From contig CAMWMR010000029.1 in NCBI GenBank assembly GCA_947175425.1, positions 1 to 32,837 of the forward strand: a stretch of DNA of 32,837 nucleotides, in the 5' to 3' direction. Shown piece by piece: positions 5,617-13,815 of the stretch (positions are counted from its first letter, which is position 1; each line of letters begins with the position of its first letter). The translations under genes and the position numbers were made by a program. The notes beneath the pieces were generated by a model. It was not told the origin of the DNA, searched no databases, and saw only the letters and a program-made list of their open reading frames with translations. The DNA comes from an uncultured Porphyromonadaceae bacterium. Its GTDB lineage: Bacteria; Bacteroidota; Bacteroidia; Bacteroidales; Muribaculaceae.

Positions 5617-8118
5617 TTATTTTACAATAACCTTGCTTGCTTTGCCGCCGGCGATTTTTACGTAGATACCGGGGTTGAGCTGTCCGTTTACACGGATACC
5701 GTTGAGGTTATAGTATACAGGAGCTTCGTCGGTTGCGCCGGCAATGATATTTTCAATACCGTTTTCGGGAAGCTCGATGTCGGTGATTTTGGCTTTGCGT
5801 TCGGCGGAGTTATCCCATGTTGTCAGGTTGAGCTGGCTGTAGGCGATCTGACCTTCCGGGCGAATGTAGTCTTCTTCTTCGGGATCGCATTCTGCATCGA
5901 AGTGCTGGATGTAGATGGCGTCGAGATACCACTGGCGGGCGAAGTATGTGCCGCCTTCACCTGTGAAGTTTTTAAGTTCATCGTTCTTGATATCCCAGCT
6001 GAACATATTCCATCCGATGAAGTCTACTGTCAGAGGTTCGGCTTTCATAATAAGGTGGTTTGTGGGCGCGTCACGAATGAGCAGTCCGGTTTCATTCTTG
6101 CTGCCGTCGCCGAATACCCACATTGTGAGTACGCCTTCGTTGCCACGGATAGTAACTTCGTTGCCTTTGGGATCGTGGTTGCGGATGAACCAGGAAGTTG
6201 CAGTGGTGTTGGGGTCGAATGCGTAGGTGATGGCGAATGAGGAGTTGATGCCGTGTACGGGAGATTCTCCGATAAGAGTAATTTCGTTACCTTCGTCACA
6301 CAGACCTGACGATGAACCGGAGCCGTTTGGCTGCCAGAAAGTTCCAAGTTCGCTCATAGGACGGATTTCGGTAATGGCAGTCATGGGGCGGTATTCGCTG
6401 AGGAAGCGGAATGCCTCGCCGTCGTTCACGTTGCCCGAGAGGTCCTTGACAGGCTTGAGTGTTACGAGCACTGCAACATCGGCCTGGAGGTCTTCGTTAA
6501 GATAGCAGTGGAGCACTGAAGCATTATTGATAATGGAGTGGCTTACGTGACCTATTTTGTAGATCTTGCCGGTGGAGTCCTTAACTTCGAACCAGTCGCT
6601 GTAAGTATCCTCGTTCCAGTCAATCATTTCGTTGAACTGCAGGCGGATGGGCGGACGCATGGAGTAGATAGCTTCGCCTTCGCTTTCGGGATATGTTGCA
6701 ACTACATAGGGAGCTTCTTCGTCGGGCTCGGCCATTGTGATTGTGAGCACGTAGTCGCCGCCGGCAACACCGTCGGCGTCACCGTCGAGGTAAGCGCCTG
6801 TCTGTTTGTTTTTGGCGATAGAGCCGTCGATGCGGATTGTGTAGTCCCAGAGGGGGAGAAGCTTGGAAATGTCAATTTTCAAAGTGTAATCGTTTTCCCA
6901 AGAGAGAGTAACTTCGCCGTCGTTGTTGATAGAGAAAGCCTGTTCAACAGATTCGCGGTCCATGTTACGGGAGAAAGTAAGTACCAGGGGATAGAAGCTT
7001 TCCACGCTGGTGATGTCCGATACACTTACGCCTGCAACGATGGCCGGCATGTTGCTGGTGAGGGCGATGTCTTCGAAAGAGATGTAGTCGGACGAAGTAG
7101 CGCCGCCGGTATTTACTTTAATTGTTTTTGTAACAGTATCGAAACCGGGAGCTTCGAATTTGAGTTCAAGGTCGGTCTCGGCGGGGAGATTCTCGAACAT
7201 ATAGAATCCGTTGTGAATAAGGTCGGGATTCTTTGTGTACTTGCAGAAGAGCGACTCATAAGTGTCGGTAGTGTAAGTACGAGGTTCGAAAGTTGCATCT
7301 GAGGGAGCGCTCACGGTGATAGTGGCACCGTTAATGGGCTGGTTGTTCTCCGAGTTGTAAACCATACCGGTTATGAAGTTCTGGGCGGGAAGCTGCAGTC
7401 CGCGGTACTGGAGAATGGACTGGAAAGCTGCAAAAGCCTCGAGACGTTTGTAGTCGTCGTTGAGGTTACGCTGCTGCTGTTCGGCCAAAGTGTGGTATCC
7501 GCCTTCGCTGAGGAGCGAGGGCATGTTGGAACGACGGTTCACTGAGAGGTAGGGATACTGGTTTTCGTGAGTTCCGGTTGTGGGCATGTAGAAATCGCGG
7601 TCGTAGCGGTTTCCGCGAGAACCTACACGCATAACGCTTTTGAGGTTTGGTTCAAGGAATTCGCCGTACGCTTTACCTCCGTTTGGAGTTTTTTCTACAT
7701 TAACGCCGTCTACTGTCCAACCGCCGAAGAGTGTTACAATAGTGTTCACACTTGCCGAAGCATCGGAGTGGATTGAGTAGTAGAAATCGGCACCCCATGC
7801 ATTGGCTTCATCGGAACGTTCTTCCAGAGATATCTGGTCGTTGTCGGTTTCGCGGCATAATTTGATGCACTCCTCGGGCATATCGGTATATGTCTGGAGC
7901 ATATCGCGGATGTTGAGAGCCACTCGCAAAGTTTTTTCGGCTTCGGAATAGTCCCAGAGACCGCGGTTTTCGCGTCCGGCGTGTCCGGGGTCGAGGTATA
8001 GTTTGAATTCACCCCAGCCTTCAACTTCTGCAGCGTTAACGGCGGGAACAGCTACGAGGGCGGTGGCCGCAATCATAGCGCTTTTTGCAAAGATGTTCAA
8101 AGTCTTTTTCATGGCCAT
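5617..8118 (-). CDS. Secreted N-acetylmuramoyl-L-alanine amidase with Ig-like domains and T9SS sorting tail
   Basis: 833-residue multidomain exported protein. A signal peptide occupies about residues 1-30. The amidase_3 domain (about 37-240) should cut the lactoyl-peptide bond of peptidoglycan using zinc. Its likely zinc ligands are His46 (DPGHAG), Glu61 (AEKTL) and His117 (YSIHSDAS), with Glu205 (LLSEGGYH) as general base; all four are present, so it is predicted active. A carboxypeptidase-regulatory-like beta domain follows (about 247-350), then two SbsA/Big_5-type Ig domains (about 360-460 and 468-585), a jelly-roll-like region (about 590-750), and a C-terminal T9SS sorting domain ending YNLNGIRVNGQ...PGIYVKIAGGKASKVIVK-type. 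It starts 3 nt after the PD40 gene stop, so the two are cotranscribed. The second Met (8112) is an equally good start. A terminator follows. Confidence 0.9.
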   Translation of the reverse strand: MAMKKTLNIFAKSAMIAATALVAVPAVNAAEVEGWGEFKLYLDPGHAGRENRGLWDYSEAEKTLRVALNIRDMLQTYTDMPEECIKLCRETDNDQISLEERSDEANAWGADFYYSIHSDASASVNTIVTLFGGWTVDGVNVEKTPNGGKAYGEFLEPNLKSVMRVGSRGNRYDRDFYMPTTGTHENQYPYLSVNRRSNMPSLLSEGGYHTLAEQQQRNLNDDYKRLEAFAAFQSILQYRGLQLPAQNFITGMVYNSENNQPINGATITVSAPSDATFEPRTYTTDTYESLFCKYTKNPDLIHNGFYMFENLPAETDLELKFEAPGFDTVTKTIKVNTGGATSSDYISFEDIALTSNMPAIVAGVSVSDITSVESFYPLVLTFSRNMDRESVEQAFSINNDGEVTLSWENDYTLKIDISKLLPLWDYTIRIDGSIAKNKQTGAYLDGDADGVAGGDYVLTITMAEPDEEAPYVVATYPESEGEAIYSMRPPIRLQFNEMIDWNEDTYSDWFEVKDSTGKIYKIGHVSHSIINNASVLHCYLNEDLQADVAVLVTLKPVKDLSGNVNDGEAFRFLSEYRPMTAITEIRPMSELGTFWQPNGSGSSSGLCDEGNEITLIGESPVHGINSSFAITYAFDPNTTATSWFIRNHDPKGNEVTIRGNEGVLTMWVFGDGSKNETGLLIRDAPTNHLIMKAEPLTVDFIGWNMFSWDIKNDELKNFTGEGGTYFARQWYLDAIYIQHFDAECDPEEEDYIRPEGQIAYSQLNLTTWDNSAERKAKITDIELPENGIENIIAGATDEAPVYYNLNGIRVNGQLNPGIYVKIAGGKASKVIVK

Positions 8119-8121
8119 CGC

Positions 8122-8970
8122 TTATTTTTTGAGGTTAACAACGTATATAGCAGCATCGGCTCCGTTCTCAAAAGCTACTTTGGAACCGTCGGGAGCTACC
8201 GAGGGGGTAAGCGGAAGGAAGTCGGCACGCTTGATAACTTCGGAAGATGCGCCGTTAGCGATGTTCATCGACATGAGTGTGGATGCGGTGAAGTTGGAGC
8301 CGTTGTCTTCAACTATGGTATAAAGGATTGTTGCGTTGTCGGGCATCCATGCGGGATGCGAGCCTTTGCCGAGGCTGCGGAGGTTTGTTCCGTCGGCGTT
8401 GATGAGCCACATGCCCTTGCCCGGAATTTGGAATGCTATGGAGTTTCCGTCGGGTGAGAGGGCGGGGTTGATAATTGTTTTGCCCGCGAATTGAGCGAGA
8501 GCCGGTATTGCAGCGGCGGCTCCGGCAGGGTTCTGTGTCATTGTTGCGAAAATGCCTTTTGCCTGGAGCGATGCGGGCTGGGCTGCTGTGCGGCGGCGTT
8601 CTCCGATAGCTTTGTAATTGCCGCTTGCGAGGTCGTAGCTGCGCATTTCGTGAACGGTTCCTTTTGCGGAGGCGATGTTTACACGGCCGATAATGGAACG
8701 GCTGTCGCTGCTCCATGTCATGTTGTAGCCGGCGCCGGAGTCGGAGCTTAGCATGCGGAGATCGGTTCCGTCGGCTTTAGCTACGTATATTCCTGCGTAG
8801 TTGTCGGAGGTGGCGGCAATCATGCTGCCGTCGGGGCTCCATACGGGAGCCATAAGTCCCATCGGGGTTTTGAGAAGCTGTCGGGGCTCGCCGTCGGCAC
8901 GCACCTGGGCATTGGCCATTGTGCCGCCCAAAAGGAGCAGAGAGAGTCCCATTAAGTAGTGTTTTTTCAT
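8122..8970 (-). CDS. Exported PD40/TolB-like beta-propeller protein
   Basis: 282-residue protein with a signal peptide (MKKHYLMGLSLLLLGGTMANA). At least four PD40-type blades are visible from motifs of the form P-x-[WL]-S-P-D-G-S-x-I-A: PVWSPDGSMIAA near residue 42, MTWSSDSRSIIG near 84, PALSPDGNSIAF near 170, HPAWMPDNATILY near 206 and PSVAPDGSKVAF near 255. Several carry the companion IYVAKADGTDLR or LINADGTNLRSLG strand. Such propellers usually bind proteins or oligosaccharides. No T9SS tail is present, so it probably stays in the periplasm or at the outer membrane. It is the first gene of a two-gene operon with the T9SS amidase, which makes a binding partner or accessory role plausible but unproven. 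A matching promoter lies upstream. Confidence 0.87.
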   Translation of the reverse strand: MKKHYLMGLSLLLLGGTMANAQVRADGEPRQLLKTPMGLMAPVWSPDGSMIAATSDNYAGIYVAKADGTDLRMLSSDSGAGYNMTWSSDSRSIIGRVNIASAKGTVHEMRSYDLASGNYKAIGERRRTAAQPASLQAKGIFATMTQNPAGAAAAIPALAQFAGKTIINPALSPDGNSIAFQIPGKGMWLINADGTNLRSLGKGSHPAWMPDNATILYTIVEDNGSNFTASTLMSMNIANGASSEVIKRADFLPLTPSVAPDGSKVAFENGADAAIYVVNLKK

Positions 8971-9026
8971 AATATCAGGATTTTAAAGTAAATTATCCGG
9001 TTAGAGTTGTTTATGATAATTCTGCT

Positions 9027-9057
9027 CAAAATTAATAAAAATCCGTCAAGCAGCAAA
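9027..9057 (-). promoter_or_regulatory. Promoter of the PD40-amidase operon
   Basis: On the minus strand, TTTG (complement of 9054-9057) is followed after 19 bp by TAATTTTG (complement of 9027-9034). This is an exact Bacteroidetes -33/-7 match. Predicted initiation near 9020 leaves a leader of about 50 nt. The rest of 8971-9141 is AT-rich with no gene seen. Confidence 0.65.
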
Positions 9058-9141
9058 ATTATAGATTAAAAAAACGGGTAAATATATTTTATTCGGTATT
9101 TTATTCGGTGGTATCAGGGGGGTAACAGCAGGAAGTTTATG

Positions 9142-9174
9142 AAAAAAGAAAAAGCTGCGCTTTTGGCGCAGCTT
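9142..9174 (-). terminator. Rho-independent terminator after the clpB-linked lipoprotein gene
   Basis: A perfect 9-bp stem AAGCTGCGC/GCGCAGCTT (9152-9160 with 9166-9174) is followed on the minus strand by a T-rich tract (complement of 9142-9153). It lies 25 nt past the stop at 9199. Confidence 0.88.
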
Positions 9175-9198
9175 GGGTTTTATGGAGTTGTGATGATT

Positions 9199-9678
9199 TC
9201 AGTTGTTCTCTCCGTCGGAAATCGAGGGATGAAGGGTTGTGAAAGAGCTGCCTTCATCGGGGATATCCTCGGCGGAGGCTACAACTTTGACATTGAATGC
9301 CACAACAGCGAAAGCCGGTTCTTTGTCCACTGCGTATAGCGGGCATTCCACTTCGAGTAGGTGTTCGCCGAGAGGAGTGTTTTCCTCTACACTTATTTCA
9401 AAGCCATAGGGAGGCTGTACGGTGGAACCGAGGAAATAGTAGTCCCAATAATAGTTGGCTGCAGTGATGAGGGCGTTTTTGCCTTCCTCTTTGTTTATCA
9501 CTTGGATAGAGGCAATTTCAAATGTTTCGCCCTGAACGACATACAGCGTGCCATCCAGTTCTACAGCGTTTTCAAATGTAAAATTGAAATCCACATTCGG
9601 CAGGTCGTGGTCGTCGCTGCAGGAAACAAGGCTTAATGCAGGAACAAGAAGCAGGAGAAGGAAAAGGTACTTTTTCAT
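9199..9678 (-). CDS. Small lipoprotein of unknown function
   Basis: 159-residue predicted lipoprotein. The signal peptide MKKYLFLLLLLVPALSLVSC ends in a lipobox with the lipidated Cys at residue 20. It is followed by SDDH, an acidic stretch typical of Bacteroidetes surface-exported lipoproteins. The mature domain is beta-rich and acidic (for example FNFTFENAVELDGTLYVVQGETFEI and FNVKVVASAEDIPDEGSS), and no named family was recognised. The frame is open for 24 more codons upstream, but these overlap the end of clpB and lack signal-peptide character, so the ATG at 9678 is chosen. It follows clpB by 34 nt in the same direction with no visible terminator between, so read-through from clpB is possible. 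A strong terminator follows it. Confidence 0.8.
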   Translation of the reverse strand: MKKYLFLLLLLVPALSLVSCSDDHDLPNVDFNFTFENAVELDGTLYVVQGETFEIASIQVINKEEGKNALITAANYYWDYYFLGSTVQPPYGFEISVEENTPLGEHLLEVECPLYAVDKEPAFAVVAFNVKVVASAEDIPDEGSSFTTLHPSISDGENN

Positions 9679-9712
9679 AATAGTTGTAGTTGAAATTTTG
9701 GTTATGGTTTTG

Positions 9713-12304
9713 TCAGTTCTTGAAAACAAGATCGTTGTCGGCAACGTCAATCACTATAGGACGTGAGCGATCCACTTTCTGAGCCAGAATGTCCTTGGAC
9801 AGGCGGTTAAGGACAAGACGGTGCAGTGCTCGTTTCACGGGTCGGGCTCCGAATTCGGGGTCGAAGCCTTCGTCGGCAAGGAATGAAAGCGCGGCCGGAG
9901 TTACTTTCAGTTCAATACCGGAGCTGTGTGCAAGCATTTTCTGAATGCTCTTTATCTGCAGGCCGACAATTTCTTCAATTTCATTGCGGTTCAGCGGTGT
10001 GAACATTATTATTTCATCGATACGGTTAAGGAATTCGGGGCGTATTGTCTGCTTGAGCATTTCCAGAACTTCTTCCTTGGTTTTTTCGATTGTTTCCGTA
10101 CGGTTCTCGGGAGTCATCTTGGCAAAATTGTCGCGGATGAGGTGCGAGCCCATGTTGGATGTCATAATAATAATGGTGTTCTTGAAGTTGACGTTTCGGC
10201 CTTTGTTGTCGGTGAGATGTCCGTCGTCGAGAACCTGCAGGAGGATGTTGAACACATCGGGATGCGCTTTTTCAATTTCATCGAAGAGAACCACGGAGTA
10301 GGGTTTGCGTCTTACGGCCTCGGTGAGCTGTCCGCCCTCGTCATATCCGACGTATCCGGGAGGCGCTCCTACAAGTCGCGAAACGGCATGTTTTTCCTGG
10401 TACTCGCTCATATCGATACGGGTCATCATGTTCTCGTCGTCGAACAGATATTCTGCCAAAGCCTTTGCCAGCTCGGTTTTGCCCACGCCGGTGGTTCCGA
10501 GGAATATGAACGAGCCGATAGGTCGCTTGGGGTCGTTAAGACCTGCGCGGGAACGGCGTACGGCATCGGCAATAGCCGCAATTGCCTCGTCCTGTCCCAC
10601 AACGCGTGAGTGCAGTTCCTCTTCAAGATGCAGGAGTTTTTCCTTTTCGCTCTGCACCATTTTGTTTACAGGAATACCTGTCCAGCGGGAAACGACATCG
10701 GCAATGTCCTCGGCATCGACTTCTTCCTTGATAAGAGCTTTTTCGCCCTGCATCATGTTGAGCTGTTCCTGAACAGTTTCAATTTCTTTTTGCTTTTGGG
10801 CTATGCTTGAGTATCGAATTTCGGCCACGCGTGCGTAATCGCCCTCGCGTTCGGCTTTTTCGGCCTGGAAATTGAGGTCCTCTATGTCGATTTTATTCTG
10901 CTGAATCTTTGCAATGAGGTCGCGCTCGGCTTTCCATTTTGCGGAAAATTCTTTTTCCTGTTCGCGCAGCTCGGCGATTTCGCGTTCGATTTCCTTTACG
11001 CGCTCGTCCATACCTTCGCGTTTTATGGCTTCGCGTTCGATTTCTTTTTGCGCGATGCGACGGCTTATGTCGTCCAGAGCCTGGGGTACGGAGTCGATTT
11101 CGAGCTTGAGCTTGGAGGCGGCTTCGTCAATGAGGTCAATAGCTTTGTCGGGCAAAAAACGGTCGGTAATATAACGTTCGGAGAGTTGTACGGCGGCAAT
11201 AATGGCTTCGTCGCGGATACGTACTTTGTGGTGGTTTTCGTAGCGCTCCTTCAGTCCTCGCAGAATGGCGATTGCGCTTGTCTCGTCGGGTTCGTTAACC
11301 ATTACTTTTTGGAAACGGCGTTCGAGCGCTTTGTCTTTCTCAAAGTATTTCTGATATTCATCGAGCGTGGTTGCGCCTATGCTTCTTAATTCGCCACGGG
11401 CAAGTGCCGGTTTAAGGATGTTTGCCGCATCCATTGCGCCTTCGCCCTTTCCTGCGCCAACGAGAGTGTGAATTTCGTCGATGAACAGAATTATTTCGCC
11501 ATCGGCGCTTGTAACCTCGTTTACAATTGCTTTGAGGCGTTCCTCGAATTCACCTTTGTATTTGGCTCCGGCAACAAGCGCGCCCATGTCCAGCGAGTAA
11601 ATCTGTTTGGTGCGCAGATTTTCGGGCACGTCGCCTCGGACAATACGGTGAGCCAGCCCTTCGGCAATAGCAGTTTTGCCGGTGCCGGGTTCGCCGATGA
11701 GCATGGGGTTGTTTTTTGTACGGCGGCTCAGAATCTGGAGCACGCGGCGAATTTCTTCGTCACGGCCGATGACGGGATCCAGTTTTCCGGCTCTGGCACG
11801 TTCGTTAAGGTTTATTGCATATTTTGACAGAGCGTTGTAAGTTTCCTCCGCTCCCTGGTCGGTTGCTTTTTTACCTTTGCGCAGTTCCTCAATGGCCGCA
11901 ATGAGTTCCTTGCGTCCCAATCCTGCGTCTTTGAGAACGCTTGAGGCGGGAGATTTTACATCGAACAAGGCAACGAGCAGCGCTTCGAGAGTGACGTATT
12001 GATCGCCCATATCTTTGGCGATGTCCAGTGCTTTCTGCAACACGTCGTTGGATTCACGGCTCAGGTAAGGCTCCTGCCCCGATACTTTGGGTAGGCCTTC
12101 GATGAGCGTATCCACCTGACGTGTTATAATGGCGGGATTCGCTCCTATTTTCTGGAAGATGAACTTAACCACCGATTCGCCCTCGTCGATAACGCCTTTG
12201 AGGAGGCACACCGGTTCAATTGCCTGAGTGCCTGCGCCGCGGGTAATTTCAACAGCTTTCTGGAGAGCTTCCTGCGACTTGATGGTGAAATTATTGAAAT
12301 TCAT
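9713..12304 (-). CDS. clpB: ATP-dependent chaperone ClpB
   Basis: Cytosolic AAA+ hexameric disaggregase that works with DnaK to rescue aggregated proteins after heat stress. From the ATG at 12304 it is 863 residues, the usual length. The N-domain covers about residues 1-145. NBD1 has Walker A GEPGTGKT at 204-211 and Walker B FIDE at 274-277. The coiled-coil middle domain (about 410-530, rich in E/K/R heptads) distinguishes ClpB from ClpA/C. NBD2 has Walker A GTTGVGKT at 603-610, the [18 protein letters not shown] pore-loop region and [12 protein letters not shown] Walker B. The open frame extends 38 codons further upstream, but [14 protein letters not shown] is the conserved N-terminus. No CIRCE element or TAnnTTTG match was seen upstream, so its heat control is not evident. 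Confidence 0.97.
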   Translation of the reverse strand: MNFNNFTIKSQEALQKAVEITRGAGTQAIEPVCLLKGVIDEGESVVKFIFQKIGANPAIITRQVDTLIEGLPKVSGQEPYLSRESNDVLQKALDIAKDMGDQYVTLEALLVALFDVKSPASSVLKDAGLGRKELIAAIEELRKGKKATDQGAEETYNALSKYAINLNERARAGKLDPVIGRDEEIRRVLQILSRRTKNNPMLIGEPGTGKTAIAEGLAHRIVRGDVPENLRTKQIYSLDMGALVAGAKYKGEFEERLKAIVNEVTSADGEIILFIDEIHTLVGAGKGEGAMDAANILKPALARGELRSIGATTLDEYQKYFEKDKALERRFQKVMVNEPDETSAIAILRGLKERYENHHKVRIRDEAIIAAVQLSERYITDRFLPDKAIDLIDEAASKLKLEIDSVPQALDDISRRIAQKEIEREAIKREGMDERVKEIEREIAELREQEKEFSAKWKAERDLIAKIQQNKIDIEDLNFQAEKAEREGDYARVAEIRYSSIAQKQKEIETVQEQLNMMQGEKALIKEEVDAEDIADVVSRWTGIPVNKMVQSEKEKLLHLEEELHSRVVGQDEAIAAIADAVRRSRAGLNDPKRPIGSFIFLGTTGVGKTELAKALAEYLFDDENMMTRIDMSEYQEKHAVSRLVGAPPGYVGYDEGGQLTEAVRRKPYSVVLFDEIEKAHPDVFNILLQVLDDGHLTDNKGRNVNFKNTIIIMTSNMGSHLIRDNFAKMTPENRTETIEKTKEEVLEMLKQTIRPEFLNRIDEIIMFTPLNRNEIEEIVGLQIKSIQKMLAHSSGIELKVTPAALSFLADEGFDPEFGARPVKRALHRLVLNRLSKDILAQKVDRSRPIVIDVADNDLVFKN

Positions 12305-12436
12305 AATTATAGTGTGTTGAATGTCCGTGCTTGGAAAATAATTCAAATAATGAACAAGCAAGCATTGAAATAAGTTCACAAAAAGCGTGCCAATGTGCCC
12401 GCGTGGCAGCTCCGGCACAAGATGAACGAATTTTTA

Positions 12437-12468
12437 TTTGCAAGTTTAATATTTTTAGCTTAAATTCG
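12437..12468 (+). promoter_or_regulatory. Putative promoter of xerC-hpf
   Basis: TTTG at 12437-12440, 20 bp, then TAAATTCG at 12461-12468 (one mismatch to TAnnTTTG). Initiation near 12475 would leave about 14 nt before the ATG at 12489. The remainder of the 184-bp divergent gap to clpB shows no other clear signal. Confidence 0.5.
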
Positions 12469-12488
12469 TGGAACTCTAACTGAATTAT

Positions 12489-13412
12489 ATGTTTACTTCA
12501 GCCATACAAGATTATTGCGAATATCTGGCGCACGAGCGAACCTATTCCATGCACACAGTTGTTTCCTACCGGTTTGCACTGGAAAGCTTTGCCACGTACT
12601 GCCGCGAGACATTTTGCTGTGAATCCCCCCAAGGAATAACCAAACAACACATAAAGTTATGGCTGACCGATATGAGCGCGAGCGACATGAAACCGTCGTC
12701 GGTGCGCCAGAGGCTCTCGGCCGTCCGCTCGTTCTACAAATATCTTCGGCGCACGGCAGCGATGGATACCGACCCCGTCGCAACCGTCAAGGCTCCGAAG
12801 GCAGGTAAATCGCTGCCGGTTTTTGTGCCGGCCGAAAATACCGAAGAAATGCTCGACTATCTTGTCAACGACGACAGCGACAATTTTGAAATCGTACGCG
12901 ACGAGCTAATCGTGGCCATGATATATAACACCGGCCTGCGCGCCGGGGAAATTATAGGACTCCGCGATTCAGCCGTCAGCATGTCGCGCAGTGAACTAAA
13001 GGTACTCGGAAAGCGTAATAAGGAAAGAGTGATTCCTTTTGGTGACGAACTCAAAGCGATGATTGAACACTACCGAAACCTGCGCAGCCGTCTTCTCGGA
13101 ACCGATTCAGTGCCGATGTTCTTTGTGCGTCCCGACGGCCGGCCGGTATACTACCGTATAGTGTACCTTGCAGTGCGCCGCTGGCTTGACCTTTCGGGCG
13201 TACAGCTGAGCCGCAAGTCGCCCCATGTGCTCAGGCACTCTTTTGCCACCGATATGCTCAACAACGGAGCCGATCTGGCCGTGCTCCAGCAGCTTCTCGG
13301 ACATGCATCGCTTCAGACAACCCAAAAGTATACACATCTTTCTTACAGAGAACTGCAACAGAATTACAAACAAGCACATCCCCGTGCAATTAACCCTAAA
13401 AAGGAGGAATGA
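12489..13412 (+). CDS. xerC: Tyrosine recombinase, XerC/XerD type
   Basis: 307-residue site-specific recombinase of the length and layout of chromosomal Xer proteins, which resolve chromosome dimers at dif. It has an N-terminal SAM-like core-binding domain (about 1-95, ending in SFYKYLRR). The C-terminal catalytic domain has a complete active site: Arg151 (TGLRAGEI), Lys175 (LGKRNKERVIPF), His246 and Arg249 (PHVLRHSFAT), His272 (LGHASLQTTQ) and nucleophile Tyr281 (KYTH). It is immediately followed by and overlaps the hibernation-factor gene, a context seen for the housekeeping Xer of Bacteroidales rather than for mobile integrases. No dif-like site or mobile-element border was identified next to it. 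The choice between XerC and XerD is uncertain. Confidence 0.9.
   Translation: MFTSAIQDYCEYLAHERTYSMHTVVSYRFALESFATYCRETFCCESPQGITKQHIKLWLTDMSASDMKPSSVRQRLSAVRSFYKYLRRTAAMDTDPVATVKAPKAGKSLPVFVPAENTEEMLDYLVNDDSDNFEIVRDELIVAMIYNTGLRAGEIIGLRDSAVSMSRSELKVLGKRNKERVIPFGDELKAMIEHYRNLRSRLLGTDSVPMFFVRPDGRPVYYRIVYLAVRRWLDLSGVQLSRKSPHVLRHSFATDMLNNGADLAVLQQLLGHASLQTTQKYTHLSYRELQQNYKQAHPRAINPKKEE
13401..13407 (+). promoter_or_regulatory. Shine-Dalgarno sequence deciding the hpf start
   Basis: AAGGAGG lies inside the last codons of xerC, 7 nt before the ATG at 13415 but only 1 nt before the ATG at 13409. This supports the downstream start for HPF. Strong SD sequences are unusual in Bacteroidetes. Confidence 0.6.
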
Positions 13413-13414
13413 TT

Positions 13415-13711
13415 ATGGATGTACGTATTCAAGCTATCCATTTCGAAATGGCCGAACATCTGGCCGAGTTCATCAACAAGAAAAGCAATAAACTTGCCCG
13501 ACGTCATCCTGCGGTATCGGAAGTGGATGTTACCCTTAAAGTGGTAAAACCCGAAACGGCAATGAACAAGGAGGTAGTGCTCCGAGTTACCGAGCCTCAG
13601 AACGGAGAGATGGTAGCGACAAAGGTTGCCGATACTTTCGAGGAAGCTTTCGACCTTGCCGCCGAAGCCGTGGAACGTCAGCTGGATAAAAACAAGGACA
13701 AAACCAAATAA
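13415..13711 (+). CDS. hpf: Ribosome hibernation-promoting factor, HPF/YfiA family
   Basis: Small ribosome-associated factor that binds the 30S decoding region and inactivates or dimerises ribosomes in stationary phase or stress. From MDVRIQAIHFEMAEHL the protein is 98 residues, i.e. the short form. It shows the family's beta-alpha-beta-beta-beta-alpha pattern: MDVRIQAIHF strand, helix AEHLAEFINKKSNKLARRHP, VDVTLKVVKP and EVVLRVTE strands, and a final helix FEEAFDLAAEAVERQLDKNK. An alternative start two codons upstream (13409) overlaps the xerC stop as ATGA. The 13415 ATG is preferred because of the AAGGAGG at the right distance and the family-like N-terminus. A hairpin terminator follows. 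Confidence 0.92.
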   Translation: MDVRIQAIHFEMAEHLAEFINKKSNKLARRHPAVSEVDVTLKVVKPETAMNKEVVLRVTEPQNGEMVATKVADTFEEAFDLAAEAVERQLDKNKDKTK

Positions 13712-13721
13712 GCGCCGGCGC

Positions 13722-13753
13722 AATCTCCCGGGTTTCATTTCCCGGGAGATTTT
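13722..13753 (+). terminator. Terminator after hpf
   Basis: A perfect 11-bp stem AATCTCCCGGG/CCCGGGAGATT (13722-13732 with 13741-13751) with an 8-nt loop is followed by a short T run (TTTTA). The T-tract is short, so strength is uncertain. Confidence 0.75.
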
Positions 13754-13815
13754 ATGCCCGCACTACGGATAATCCGCGGTACTCCTGTAACGACAATAAT
13801 ACAATATATATAATA

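Noticed and set aside
12305-12418. N-terminal extension of ClpB and a possible CIRCE element
   Set aside because: The conserved ClpB N-terminus starts at 12304. No TTAGCACTC-N9-GAGTGCTAA repeat is present in the gap; only an unconvincing 5-bp inverted repeat (12388-12392/12404-12408) was seen.
12489-13412. Integrase of a mobile element
   Set aside because: Size, full Xer active site and coupling to hpf point to a housekeeping Xer; no att sites, other mobile genes or a composition break were seen.
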